From Eleginops maclovinus (Eukaryota > Chordata > Actinopteri > Perciformes > Eleginopidae), in assembly GCF_036324505.1 (NCBI RefSeq), contig NC_086363.1:13034653-13098652 (forward strand): DNA of 64,000 nucleotides. The letters run 5' to 3'. Positions within the stretch are counted from its first letter, which is position 1; each line of letters opens with the position of its first letter. The position numbers and the translations under genes are program-made. Below are positions 24,509-37,157 of the stretch, piece by piece. The notes under the pieces were generated by a model. It was given only the letters and a program-made list of their open reading frames with translations. It was not told the origin of the DNA and ran no database searches.

Positions 24509-26332
24509 CAGTCTGTCAGCGGGTTTTGTGTGTGTGTACGGAGATTACTGCTTGGTGTTCAATGGGCTCTGTCTTAGACACACAGTTGATGGGAGTGCCC
24601 GGCCCATCCTGGCCCACTGTTGCCACACAGGGATAATCTTATTCTGGAGGGATTACTATGGCCACAGGCTGCTGTCGGCCCGCTTAGCATCACATTTCAG
24701 ATCGCCTTTTTTTAACCAGCGGGGGATCTGCGCAAGAGATCGGGCCTGTCCCTAAGTTCTATCCTAAAAAGAAAACCAGACTCAAACAATGCTCCTACAA
24801 TGTTCCTATTAAATATTTGCAAGCTCTGTGGGGAAGTGGTAATATAGCTTTTTCTTAAAAGACAGAAGAATAAATTGTTTTCAGTGCTAAATAATTAATG
24901 GGAAGTGTTGTTTTATTATACGTAATGTTTCAAATTACAGTCGATGCAATTATTGGTTGACTAAATCAACACTTGGCAACTATATTGATAATAGATATAT
25001 CAAAGATAACGTAGTTTAAGGCTGTACAATGTGAATACTCCTGCTTTCCTTGTTGTAAATACCAATGCATTGAATAGCGGACCAATAGTACAGCAATCCA
25101 TAACGTTTCCTTTTGGCTTTGGGGAAATACGATGGGTCATTTTCATAGTTTTCTGCCATTTTATCCAATTAATTAAGTAAATCCTTGCCCAATTTTGTCA
25201 GCCCAATTGAAAATGAACCTAAATAGCTTTTCACTGAGTTTTCAGAGGAATAAGTAGAACAATAACAGTAACACATGCTTAATTTGACCTAAATATTCGC
25301 TGAAAATGATGTAACAACCCTTAATAAAATCTAAAAAGTGATGATGATTATTATAATAATGATAATGAGGGGCTGTAGAAAGAGAGAAAAAAGATCCTCT
25401 GCAGTTGTTTTATTACTGTGTGAATAGCATAATTATGGCTCTGCATTTCCTTTTCCCCCCTCATCTTGTTTATACCCAATTGTAATGTTCTTATTTTAAG
25501 TGAAAAGAATGCTGCTGAGGGAGCTGCTCTTTCACTCTGCTGATGATGTTTCTTTTTATTATTCCAAAAGTGTGACTCGTTTTTGCTTTTGCTATCAGAA
25601 CAAAATCCCTTTTTCATCCAGGCATTAGCACTTAAGAGCTTGATCACCAACAACTGCAGTGCTACAGACACTATCAGTGCACCTCTTAACAAAAAGAAAC
25701 CGCATATCCTATTAAACTGAACAGCCTCTGTTGTCTTTACAAGCATTTAGATTCCACCAAGAGTTTTTTAGTTTACACTGGATGTGACCCTTTTGTTATG
25801 AGTCTCTATTTAAAATGTGTTTTTTGTAAATAACAATTAGTGGCTGGCTGTAAAGTGCTGTAGATTCATTATCGAAGATCTGCTACTGCCTCAGTCCTCA
25901 GATGGAAAAGACTGAGCCTTGGCCACCCCACTGTGATGAAGAAAAAAAACCCAAATCCAGAAATGGGTTATTTAGAAAAGCGAGTATTCAGATTTATTAG
26001 ATTCGTCGCTAATAAATCATCAGCTCCCTGTGGATTGTTTACCAGAGAAGAGGGATGCTGTCTGGCTTCATGGCGCCATAAACAGCTTTTAGGATCTGAT
26101 TTCGCATGTCAAGGCCGGCAGCTTCAAACACAGATTCCATCAGGGCAACCTTTATATGATGTGGCTCATCGCTGTACATCACAATAATGTGGCATTTATT
26201 ATCGGGGAACAGAAATTGCACCGTGTGTGTGTTTGTGTGTAGGTCTTAAAGAGAGATGGACTGCAGGTGCCGTAATTGTTAACTCCATTTACTGCAAGTC
26301 CAATAGAGCCTCAATGTTTGCATCATGCATTT

Positions 26333-26501
<169 letters not shown>

Positions 26502-29500
26502 CCAATTCTGGTGGTCCGGGTGGATGCACAGGTAATCCAATTTGTGTTTTGGAGACACAGAAGAGCGCGGGTAATGCTCAATGATGTACGACCCATCCAT
26601 TCCTTTGAGCTTTTTTCCTAATGCCCCCTGACTGCAGGGGGAGGTAGATCTTATTCAATTGGCTTTCAAGGTAGAGCTACCCACACACAAACATTTTTTT
26701 CCAAAGTTTTGCACTTTGTGAACAGGAGGAGAAGCTTCAGAAAACCATCAGCAGATTGTAGGAATTTTTCAGTGTCATTTTAAGCTTTAGTTTTTCATCC
26801 TTTCCCCTACAGTATCTTTCTAGATTGTGCTAGTTCAATGGCGTTTCAAAGTCAGGTAACAACATTTCCATTGTTCTTTATGTTTTTTTTCTTCTATTTT
26901 TCTTTTACAACAATATATTATACGTCTCAGATATATACTAAACATGTCTCTGAAATGTTTGCCTGAAATACCAAACAGATCATGCATTGTAGCATGCTAT
27001 AAACCCCTCAGCTTCGGCCCTGATTCTGTGTCTGTAGCTTTGAATGCAAATTAACTGCCCCTCTCCACGCACCCCGGTGAGATGATTGGTTTAAAAAAAC
27101 ACAATGGTGCTCTAGGAGGAGATTCAGGGGATAAGCTGGGCAGGTGTTACCTTGGTTGGTTATTGGCAAATGGTTGCACAACCCCCCAAAAAAACATTGT
27201 GACATCACCAAGTGGCCAAAATCATCAGATCAGCTGATTTTCGGACAGGTTTTATATAAATGGATCTGGACAAAAATATTTATTTTCCTGGAACTTGGGG
27301 AGGGGACACATATTTTATCTATTAAAAAAGTCAATTTTGCACAATAGCTGTATGATTTGTTGAGGTAGCCCGTTTTGCAGGTAACAACAACAAATATTGT
27401 AAGAAAAATATGTTAAAATGTGATTAATATAAAGTGCAGCTATTGCAGATCTCATGCAAATTATTAAGTCTGAACTTTCTTAAATTTGAAAGAAAACCAC
27501 CAACTGGCCACCAGGTTGCAACCACTGACCGATTAAAGTGTATTCATGGTTAAACAGCCAAAAATGTACTGTTACTTATTATCATATTTGACATTATCGA
27601 GAGGCACAATTTGCAGGTTTAGACTAGAATGGCAGCAGTGGAGAAACATCATTTGACCATTATATTTCCACTTACCACAAAAACATGATTAAATTGCGCA
27701 TGTATGTAGAGCAGTCAAACATGATCGAATACAATATTAGATTAAAGCTTGAAATACTGACTTGACTGATCGATTGGTAGAGAGCTTCATTGTTTGAGTC
27801 ATTTTTTAAGCAATATTGCCCAATGTCTGCTTTAAGCTTTTCCAATATGACAATTTGCTGCTTTACTTTGTGTTGTGTGGTAAACTGAGCACAGATGATT
27901 ACCTTATTAGTCAATCAACAGAACATCAGGCAGCAAGTGCTTCATCGATAAACCATTAAGGTAATTTCTTTTAGTAAAATGTATACTACACTTAATTCTG
28001 TGGTAGTGTCACAGCACTGGAACTTGGACAAAAATCCTGAGAAAATTGCAATGAATCGATACCATTATCACCATACCTCAATTTATTGAAATGTACACGA
28101 GGCGCTACAGGTACAGGGTTAAAAGCTGAATTTGTAGTTTGTACCTGTGTATCAATACTGCTCAAAATAAGAATTCTAAATATTCATAATGCATATTTAT
28201 AGTAACTTCAACCCTTGACATCTGTTTTCTTCGGCTTCTTTAATGTGTAAAAACTGAATAACATTACGTTTTGCCTGTTATGTTGGACAACAAAAGCACT
28301 TGAAGGCACCACATTGTTCTCTGGAATGGGCATGTATAACTAGTCCTTAGACATTTATTGAAAAAATGGATAGAGATTAATCTGTAACCCTTAGTCAACA
28401 CTTACAGAAGATTTGAAGTCCGACAGTGTAAGGAGCTGGTTGTGTGTGAAGGGAGAAAGTGGAGCAGATGGGAAGTTCTGGCACATTCTTCCTGAACACC
28501 AAACGGTGTGCCCTATGAGCCCTTCACCGCTCTACGGTACATCTCGGTCTCTTCCTCTGATACTACGTGGGCAGCCAAGGACAACAGTCAATGAGCAATA
28601 TCAATTTACGTAATGGACTATCAAACAATGTGCTTAACATTTAGAACGGCTGCATGGGTGTTCAGTGGGAGTTGGTGCCAGGAAGTCCGCCGCCATGATG
28701 AGCACCCTGTGAAATGAAACGCATTAGAGTGCTCTGCTGCCTCTTACTCACTCCGGCTCCTTCTCCTCCTACAGTCGGCTGGCTCACACGACACAGATGC
28801 CCTACTTACTCACCCTTTCGCTCGCCTCTAACTCCCAAATGTCAAAATAGCAATTGGTTTTGTACACAGCATTCAATTTGGACATCCTCTTTGATCCAAC
28901 CCCTATTTTGTAAAGGGAGGTTTCAAATAAGCCGGATACTTTTTGTTATTTCCTCACTAGCTGACTCATTTCTCATCTGTTGTTTACAGCGTTAGTAACT
29001 CATACTAATGGATTTATTTGTTTTTTCAGTCTAAATCTTTGAAGATTTTCCAAAAGTAGCTCCCTCTTTTTTTTCTTCCTCATTTTCTCTTTACTGGACT
29101 CGTTCTGTGAACGTCTTGTTCACACTAATTGACATTCAGACAAACAGGAACAAACGTATTGAATATCAACACCTTCTTAATTGGTGTGATTTACCAGACT
29201 TGTAAGAGCCATGCGATTAAATAACTGAGTAAATTAAATCAGGTGTGATATTGTAGTAATGCAATTGATTAAATCACAATCCAGTTTCACCGAACGCTCA
29301 GGGAATAATTGTGATTGATCGATGCGGTGTCAAGTGCTTTATGATAAGTTGTACTTCAAAAAGGTAACGGGTAAAAATAGACGTATTAAACGGGATAATT
29401 GTTTTCATATCTTGTTTCATAACGTCAGATCTTCGGTTTTAAGAGAAAAACAACTCAATTTAAATTCACAGAACGCTACATCATTACATTGAAGCATACT

Positions 29501-30277
29501 ACCTAGTGCATTCCTTTGATTGGTTGCCACTAATCCATTATATGCTTTGCTCAAGGGTACCTCAAAACTGACATTAGAGGAAGGCAGAGTGTGACTCATC
29601 CACTTTGCCAACCCACGATTCCCCAGCCCTTGATGGAGAAGTAGTTGCAAGCCCATTCCCCTACCTCCAGGCCACAGCCACTGATATAAAGCTGTTCTAC
29701 TTGCATTTCAGAGAAGACGATATATTTACATCAATATGTAGAAGTGTCCCTCTCAATCTTTGTTTGAAGAAACACACCTTCCAGAAATTACAAAGCTTGG
29801 TTTGTGTTATAATTATTACTGTAGTAACCGCCCAGAAACATCATTATTACAGAATAGAATTACATTTAGCTCAATATGTAATAAATGACATGTTTTGCTT
29901 TTTGTGTAAATGTAAGTTGATGCCTATTCGTGAAGCAGAAAGGTTTAAATTCTAGTCAAAATACAGGAGATGAAATATGATCATCAGGGTTTTGTTTAAA
30001 CTGGGTAACAGGGGCGCTATTGTCAGCGTGCGCCCTCACACCAAATTGCAGATTTTCCTCTGGAATGTTAAAGTGATGCCAGAAAAAAATATTTCTGTTC
30101 ATCAAAAAAGGCAAAATATCTAAAAAAAAAATCAAAGAATTATCTCAAGTAGTCCGTCACACGGCAGACAGCTTTGCTTTTACGGAGCTCCGAATAAATA
30201 GGGAATGGATGTCCGGTCGGTCTGCTGGTGGACAAGTAGCAGCAGGCTTACACTGAAACTGAGATTTCTGAATTAGA

Positions 30278-30318
30278 TCGTTTCTGTTACGGTCAGTAAA
30301 GAAACCGTAACAGAACGA
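30278..30318. repeat. hairpin-forming inverted repeat
   Basis: Left arm TCGTTTCTGTTACGGT (30278-30293), loop CAGTAAAGAA, right arm ACCGTAACAGAACGA (30304-30318). The arms pair along 15 bases with a single bulged T. Confidence 0.85.
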
Positions 30319-31966
30319 TTTATTTGTTGTTAAAGGTGCAATATATGACTCAGCAGCTTTAAGACATGAAGGAACTATGATTTTCCTGCCCTGTAAAGCA
30401 TCATTTTTGCAGGAAAGTGGGCGGGGCCATAATTTTGGATGGAAGGGACGTTAACGCCCTCATACTTTATTTTTCTAGAAACAACCTCTGATCATATTTA
30501 CCAATGGTGTCTTTTTTGTTAACTGTACCGATATTGCTTTGGTGATCATCTAATGCTGTTTTTACATCAAAATTCAGCCTTACATTTCTTTCGACTAGTG
30601 TTACAAATGCAAATACTGCCTCCTAGGTGCAGTCAGCTATCTTGAATTAAGAATAAACTCCCCTGTGTGTTTAGGATGGTCAATAACATGCCACGAACCA
30701 ATACAGTTTGTACTGTAAAGTCTGTTGTTTGTTTGCGCACTGTAGGGTTGGCTGTTTGTTTGGCAGTCACACTCGGGCTAATGGGTGGTCATTGTTAGTG
30801 AACAGCTCATTGTATCAGATTGCATATTGGGTACAGAAGAAATACTTTTCGTGCTCATGAGGAGGTTTCTAACCACCTTCTTTTGTACTTATAGACATTT
30901 TAGGCACGTTGTGTAGTTAGTAAAGTAGCTGAGGTAATGGGAAATGTTGAGCACGGTATGAAAGGCATTCTTTGAATATGAGTTAAGGAGGTCTGTTCTT
31001 GAAAAGAAGCACCACGGGTCGCTTGTGTGCATTGATAGAGCCGATCTCCCAGTCCTGAGTTATAGCTTGAAGTGAAATTACATCAATGTGAAATCAGCTT
31101 GCTTATTCTTATAAAGTTATTTTATACATTTTAAAATAAGTTACTGTGCCTATTTTACATTTTTATTTGTATTTGAATGTCTCATACTATTGGTGACCAA
31201 ATATTTAATGACAAAAAAATCAAGTTAAAATACAGCTGTTGGAGAGTAATTCCACAATGTGTACAGTAATTTAATAACTCTTTTCCATCTTCTACTTCGT
31301 CTTCACATAATCTTTCTTGAAAAGCCCATGTCAGTGTACATGAGCTAACTTACTTATGTTTTCCCCACAAATGTGGCAAATCCCCTAATGAGGCTTTAGG
31401 CGCTGCTATTTTTCATCTTCGTTTTCGCTGAGCTGTATTTAACATCACATGGAATAAGCACCCTTCAGTTAACAAGACTCGGTGGAAATATTCAAATTCA
31501 ATAACTCTCAAAAACTCTCAGACCCAAATTAATTTGCACAAGACTGCCACAGTTTGTGTTTCGTGATATTATGATACGTGCATAGACAATTGGTTCTAAT
31601 TTGTGTTGAAGTGTAGATGACTTGAACTAAATAGACATTCCCAGACCTTTGAGGCTCATTTTTGAAGACCTGTAGCCTTTCTTTCCAAAAACGCTGCTCA
31701 GTGAGAAATCTCTAAAAACCCATTTCCTGCCTGGCTTAGAATGATGAGGTGTTAGAGCCTGCTGGCAGTACTTAGCCACACACCTCCCTAACGGAAAAGT
31801 TATGGATGGTATACAGATACATACACACTCACAAGACATGGACATATTACCCCGGAAGGTGTTACGGATAGCTGCATATTGCAAAGCCAGCCAGCAGGCA
31901 GCACCGTCAGCCAGCCCGAGCTGTGGGCATTGATAGGACAATCAGTTCACGCTGAACTCGCCACAG

Positions 31967-32161
31967 CCAATCAGCGGACAGTTTCTTGGCAGGAAGCAGC
32001 CAATCTTCACAGGGTTGCCAGATACTCTATCCTCAGTGAGCTGTTGCTGGCGTGCTTCTGGCCAACCGTAAAGAAAGCCGGGGCCTTGCGTCAGCCAATC
32101 GTGTGAGTGTTGGCCAGCGCCAGGCCTATCGACAGAGAACTGCCGCGCAGTTAAGGCCAAT
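31967..32161 (+). promoter_or_regulatory. cluster of four CCAAT boxes
   Basis: CCAAT at 31967, 32000, 32095 and 32157, all on the plus strand within 195 bases, three preceded by AG and one by GG. The stretch is less AT-rich than its surroundings. NF-Y binds CCAAT; clusters often mark promoters. No TATA box or first exon is evident, so function is inferred. Confidence 0.4.
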
Positions 32162-33426
32162 CTGGGCTTTATCCTTCCCTACAGATGTCCGATTAGTGTT
32201 GTTGAGGGAAATGAAACTGCCACAACAGGCATGCTATGCCAATGTGGCAACATGAATGGAGAGACTGGTAGAACGGGATAGGAGGAACCCACAATCGCCT
32301 ACTTTGCTGTTACGCTCTGATACCGCAGTGAGTGCTGTAGCATTGTTGGTAAAGATTCACACCTCAGCTTGATGCCCTTACTCAACTATACCATGAGTTA
32401 GCAGGCGCTGCTTTACTGTCGAGGTCTTTCTTTAATGAGGTTCTAAATTTACCAGCATGTAATCGTAAAAAGGCCTGCAAGTTTATCCCTCATAAACCAT
32501 CGCTGGCAAGGACGTGTTCAATGATCTCTGGTCATGCTCACTTTAATGGGTTTATAACACATATCTGCGCCTTAAATTGACATAGGTATTAGATCAGATG
32601 ATAGTACAGAGGACTTTAGTACCACTCTCGCTTTCTGTTTACACTTTTAAATGTATCTTGATTTATGTTGCTGCGCTCACTACCGCTAACAGCACCTGAA
32701 ATCACTGCCTATCATAAAAGTAATTTTCAATTAAAGAGAACAGAAAAGATGACCTCAGCTTTCCTGTTTTTACAACACATTTTAAGGCAAACTTGGAAAA
32801 TGTGTATTTTCAGGATTGCTTTTCTTTTGACTATATCATTTCAAATGTAACCATCAATTAAAATGAGATACTATTTGAGATCGTGGAGCATGTTTTGATG
32901 CTTTAGCTTTTTTCCACAGAGGACCTTTCCACCTGTCATAATAGCTGGAGCACAGGTGTAATTAATAACGCTTAACAAGCGCATCCCTTTTGCTGCAGGA
33001 GAGCTAATGTGTTATGCTAGCTGGCATCCTTTACCTAATCAACAATATGAGGTACACCTGTGCTTTTCCTGTTAACACAAAACAAAATGTCATATTTGAA
33101 TAACGTCCAATTCTCTATCTCAATCTCTTGTATAAAGCTATATAATTATAACTTTATAGCCTATGATTCAAACCCTATAGTCTTTCCTTGCAGTGCCTAA
33201 AAATAATCTGCATAAGCGTAAACCTCCAAACACCTTATTGTATATGATGACACTGTGCACGAATGATAACGGGATTACGCGCTTCAGGTTTGCCATCGAT
33301 ACACTCAAACAGGCTCAGGAAAATATTTAATATCATCATAGATTCATTTGTGAAGGATTTTGGACCAGGAGTTTAATTATAACCATTTTCAATATCGAGT
33401 TATAAAATCTCTGGCATTTAACTTGC

Positions 33427-33512
33427 AGTAATAATAATAATACAGGTTATTTATATCGTGCTTGCTGGTGCTAAAAGCACTTTACAAGCAAGTAAACCAA
33501 AAAACAAAAAAA
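33427..33512 (+). repeat. TAA microsatellite plus teleost repeat fragment
   Basis: A short run of TAA units, then GGTTATTTATATCGTGCTTG and AAAAGCACTTTACAAGCA, resembling a common fish repeat with a TTTATATAGCGC-like start. Confidence 0.55.
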
Positions 33513-34998
33513 GAAACTTGATGAATAAAACATTTTGCTGATTAATTGAATGTTGACAGCCAAACCTATTGTCTCAGCTCTACCTGGAATCTGGTTCTGC
33601 AGCAGAATACATTTACCAGTTGTAAAACTTGCATCACAAATCTTCGGAATTAAATCTTATAGCGGTTAAGGTGAAAGAGCCCAGAGACAGTGAAACGAAG
33701 ATGGTGGATTTAGTGTATTGAGTCATACATTTGCAATCACTGAGGTAGAATAATCCTTCAGTGTTACTGTAGGTAATGTACGTCTGTTCACCAAGTACGG
33801 TGTGCTTGGTTTAATGCTTACATTGTGTGTAAGCGGCAGGCAAAGCTGTGTTTTTGCCTCACGCCTCTCCCTGCCTCCCAACTGATGCATGCTTCGGCAC
33901 CATGGACAGAGACAGCAGCATCTCAGCACCGCTGCAAGCCGGGCACCAAAGTGCATCTTGTATCCTATACCATTAGCGTTTGCGTGAGAGTGATAATTCA
34001 GATGAAACCAGGCTCTGTGTGTAATTTTCTCAAGCTGCTTTGCATGAAAATAAAGCTTGCATACACATAATGGATGCAGCTGTATGCAGTCAGGCCCCAT
34101 AACCCCCTGCTGTGGAGTGCCGTTATGCGGGAGCAGAGATGAATCCGTCCTCTAAATCTCCTACCTTCACCCGCCACAATCATCTCTCTTCCCTCTCTCC
34201 GTCTCAGCAGGGATTTTGCAGGTTCACACTGACCTAATTTTAGAGCAACAAGGTGTGTGCGCCTGGGTATCTGTTTATATGAATGTGTGTGCATTTCTGT
34301 CCTATAAATAGAAGCAGCTGTGGAGGTTTGTTGTGTGCTCCCACAGTGTCCCGTGTCCATTGAATAATCAGACAAACAAATGTGTCTGTTGTGTAAATGA
34401 GCCATCCTGACTCAAGCACCCTCTTTATTACAGTAAGCTACAGTTTCTGCCACAGAAATATCATCTGACACGTCCCTCCTGATTGTAATAATGACTCTCT
34501 TTCTCGTCTGCTGAGCTGCACAAACATGTTGGGTTTTCTGTGACGCGGCAGTCTCGTATGAATGTGTGTTTTGTTTTTTTCTCAGCCCACAGTTCACACT
34601 GTGTGACAAATGATCTGTGCTGATAGTGCGAAGCACGATCCATACAGACTCTCATTTACAATAACAGTGTAGGCTGTGGAGTGCATGCGAGTGCATTACT
34701 GTGTGTAATCAATACGCTCTGACAACCCCTGATGTAATAATATGCATGTGCTGCTGGCAAACCATTTCTGGGCCCTGCACACATGGATGACCCCACGGAT
34801 GAGTTGCCTCTCAATTATACAGTAGGCAGGGGCCGGTTGCAGTGTAAGCTTACACTTTCTAAAGTGGTAAGCATGGGGGAAAATTATTTATTGTGTGACA
34901 CCTTTGGAAATGGACCATGTTTACTCATTCAAGTTCAAATCCATTGAATTCACACTGATATAACCAATGTCAGTGCACTGGATTATTTGAGAGGACAC

Positions 34999-35377
34999 CA
35001 GTGTTTCCCACAGATCTGAAATATACTTGGGGAGGGGGTGCAGATGACCGGGCACGGTGGGGGGGGGTCATGCTTTACCTTTTAGGTGTCCGCGTCTTCT
35101 GAGGTAATTCCAACGTCCTCTTCTCTTTTTCGCGTAAGGTCTCCCTTTCTGTTTTGTCGCTTGTTAGCAGGCCCTTCACATGATAGCAGAGCGAACGGGT
35201 ACAGGAGGCGTAGAGCGAGGAGATCATTGTCCACTAGTTAATCGATCGTGGATGGCGTCGTGCTCGCGGACGGATAAAAAAACAAAAAAAAACTAAATGG
35301 GTCGCGAAATATACTTTGGCAGCCGTTAATATACCTGGGTGGCCCGCCCAAGTAAAGTCTATTTGTGGGAAACCCTG
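34999..35377. mobile_element. small non-autonomous hAT-like element (about 379 bp)
   Basis: The left end reads CCAGTGTTTCCCACAG and the right end, reverse-complemented, CCAGGGTTTCCCACAAAT. CAGTGTTTCCCACA is a terminus I recognise from hAT elements. The flanks share GGACACC across the element borders (34993-34999 and 35377-35383), a degenerate target duplication that overlaps the terminal base. There is no transposase frame. Confidence 0.7.
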
Positions 35378-36682
35378 GACACCGTTCTACCCGTAACATG
35401 ACTCATGTTCTCATTTGATATGAGTGGCTCTGCTGCTGTAGAACTGAAAAGGGGAGAGTTAATATCAATCTTGTTCTTTAATTCCTACCATGATCTCCAT
35501 ACACTTATAAAATGATACTGGTTGGGTTGTACATTCAGTATATTACTAGCCTAGTCTAATTTAAATCTTTAAGCTCTAAGGAGAGTTTCAGAGTCGTACT
35601 GTTCATTATTTTTGGTTTTATGGCCCACAGCATAATCGCCTAAGTTCAGTCCCTCCACTCTTATAAGCCTTGTTCCAAGCAGCGTATTTTATAACAAACC
35701 AACTATATGCTGTTCTTGTCCGCATGAAACAACAAAAAAGATAAAGTTGAACATAGTAGAGCTTTGAGCTCATAAAGAGCAAAACATACTGAATGTAGGC
35801 CTCGGAGTGGGTGGAGTCTTAAAGGAGAGTTAAAGTTGGAAGTACGGAATTTTAAGATGCTTTTATGTCAATGGTGTTAATAAAGATTCCTCCACAGTCC
35901 CAAAGTAGCCAAAACCCAAAGAAATATTGCATTTAAACTATAAATGATCTGATATTAAATGCAGACGTGTATGTGAAAGTGGTATTTTCAAACAATCAGA
36001 ACAGTTTGACCAATATTTTTTCAAATCTCATTATTTTGGCAGTATCTAACACCATTGTGTTGTACTTGTTTGAGCAGTTTAATACCATTGAGCTTCTTTA
36101 TGTGTTATCACTTAGCTTATTTATTTTGTCATTGTGTAGTTTTATCATACAGCTGAAATTGACTTTTCCCCCGCGGCCCTTTTATAACCAATACAAGTTT
36201 GTTTATTTTCGGTGTTCCTCGAGCAGAATCGATAATGAGTTTAGTGTGATAACAAAACAATTATTTTTTAAAAAGGTTGTGGTATGCATATTGCATATGT
36301 GTTCCTCCTTCTGCTTCCCACTATCTGGCTCTTACATTGTGAGAAGGTGATTACGGAGCCAGAAAAAGGAGCAGGAAATGGTTAGTGGTCCTGAGGGGGT
36401 TAGTCTGAGGACATTAAGCCCACAGCGACAACGAGCCGCAGCTGTTGGAGTTTTCTGTTCTTTTTTTTTTACACATTCATTTGTTTGTCGAATTGAGAGT
36501 CCCTACAAATGCCAAGAACCCTCTCTGCCACTCAGGCACTCCAGAACCGTGGTGACAAGGCTGCTTTTAGCCAAATCCAATTTAATCTCCGTTGGCGGTA
36601 CTGGATAAAGCTGTCTCCATCTCCCCCAACTGAGGCCAGGGAAGGCTAGTCACTCCAGTGGGAGATGCTCATTCACCGCATA

Positions 36683-36685
<3 letters not shown>

Positions 36686-36775
<90 letters not shown>

Positions 36776-36785
36776 ACACACACAC
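36686..36785. repeat. (CA)n microsatellite
   Basis: Pure CA from 36686 to 36774, one inserted C, then five more CA/AC units. It faces a TG microsatellite 283 bases downstream. Confidence 0.97.
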
Positions 36786-37067
36786 CCATGCATGTGCAGA
36801 CTAAAGAGGAAGAGAGAGCACTAAACTAACATCCTAACAAGCACAATTGTGTTTGCAAAGCCACTCTTCTTCTCCTCCCTTCTCCTACCTTTTCTCTCCC
36901 CATTGTGTGTTTCTGAAGGGGGGGAGATGATGTCACTGTTATGGAAATTAAATAATAAAGTAAAAAGAAGAGCCACATCTGAGACTCCTGTTCCTAGCCT
37001 GAAGCTCCTCTGCTTCCTTTTTTTCCACTCTGAAAGAACAAAAAAAATCCTTATAGTTATCAGGAAG

Positions 37068-37068
<1 letters not shown>

Positions 37069-37154
<86 letters not shown>
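37069..37154. repeat. (TG)n microsatellite
   Basis: A pure run of 43 TG units, complementary on the same strand to the CA run at 36686-36785. Confidence 0.97.

Positions 37155-37157
<3 letters not shown>

Noticed and set aside
25351..25746. 131-codon minus-strand frame upstream of the astacin gene
   Set aside because: It does not join the astacin coding frame and has no recognisable domain; the astacin gene has its own TATA box and signal-peptide start.
33998..34405. 135-codon minus-strand frame
   Set aside because: His- and Arg-rich with no family signature and an overlapping competing frame; no promoter or splice context.
35967..36350. 127-codon hydrophobic frame that could be read as a membrane protein
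   Set aside because: Hydrophobicity follows from T-rich sequence; no conserved motif, no upstream regulatory signal.
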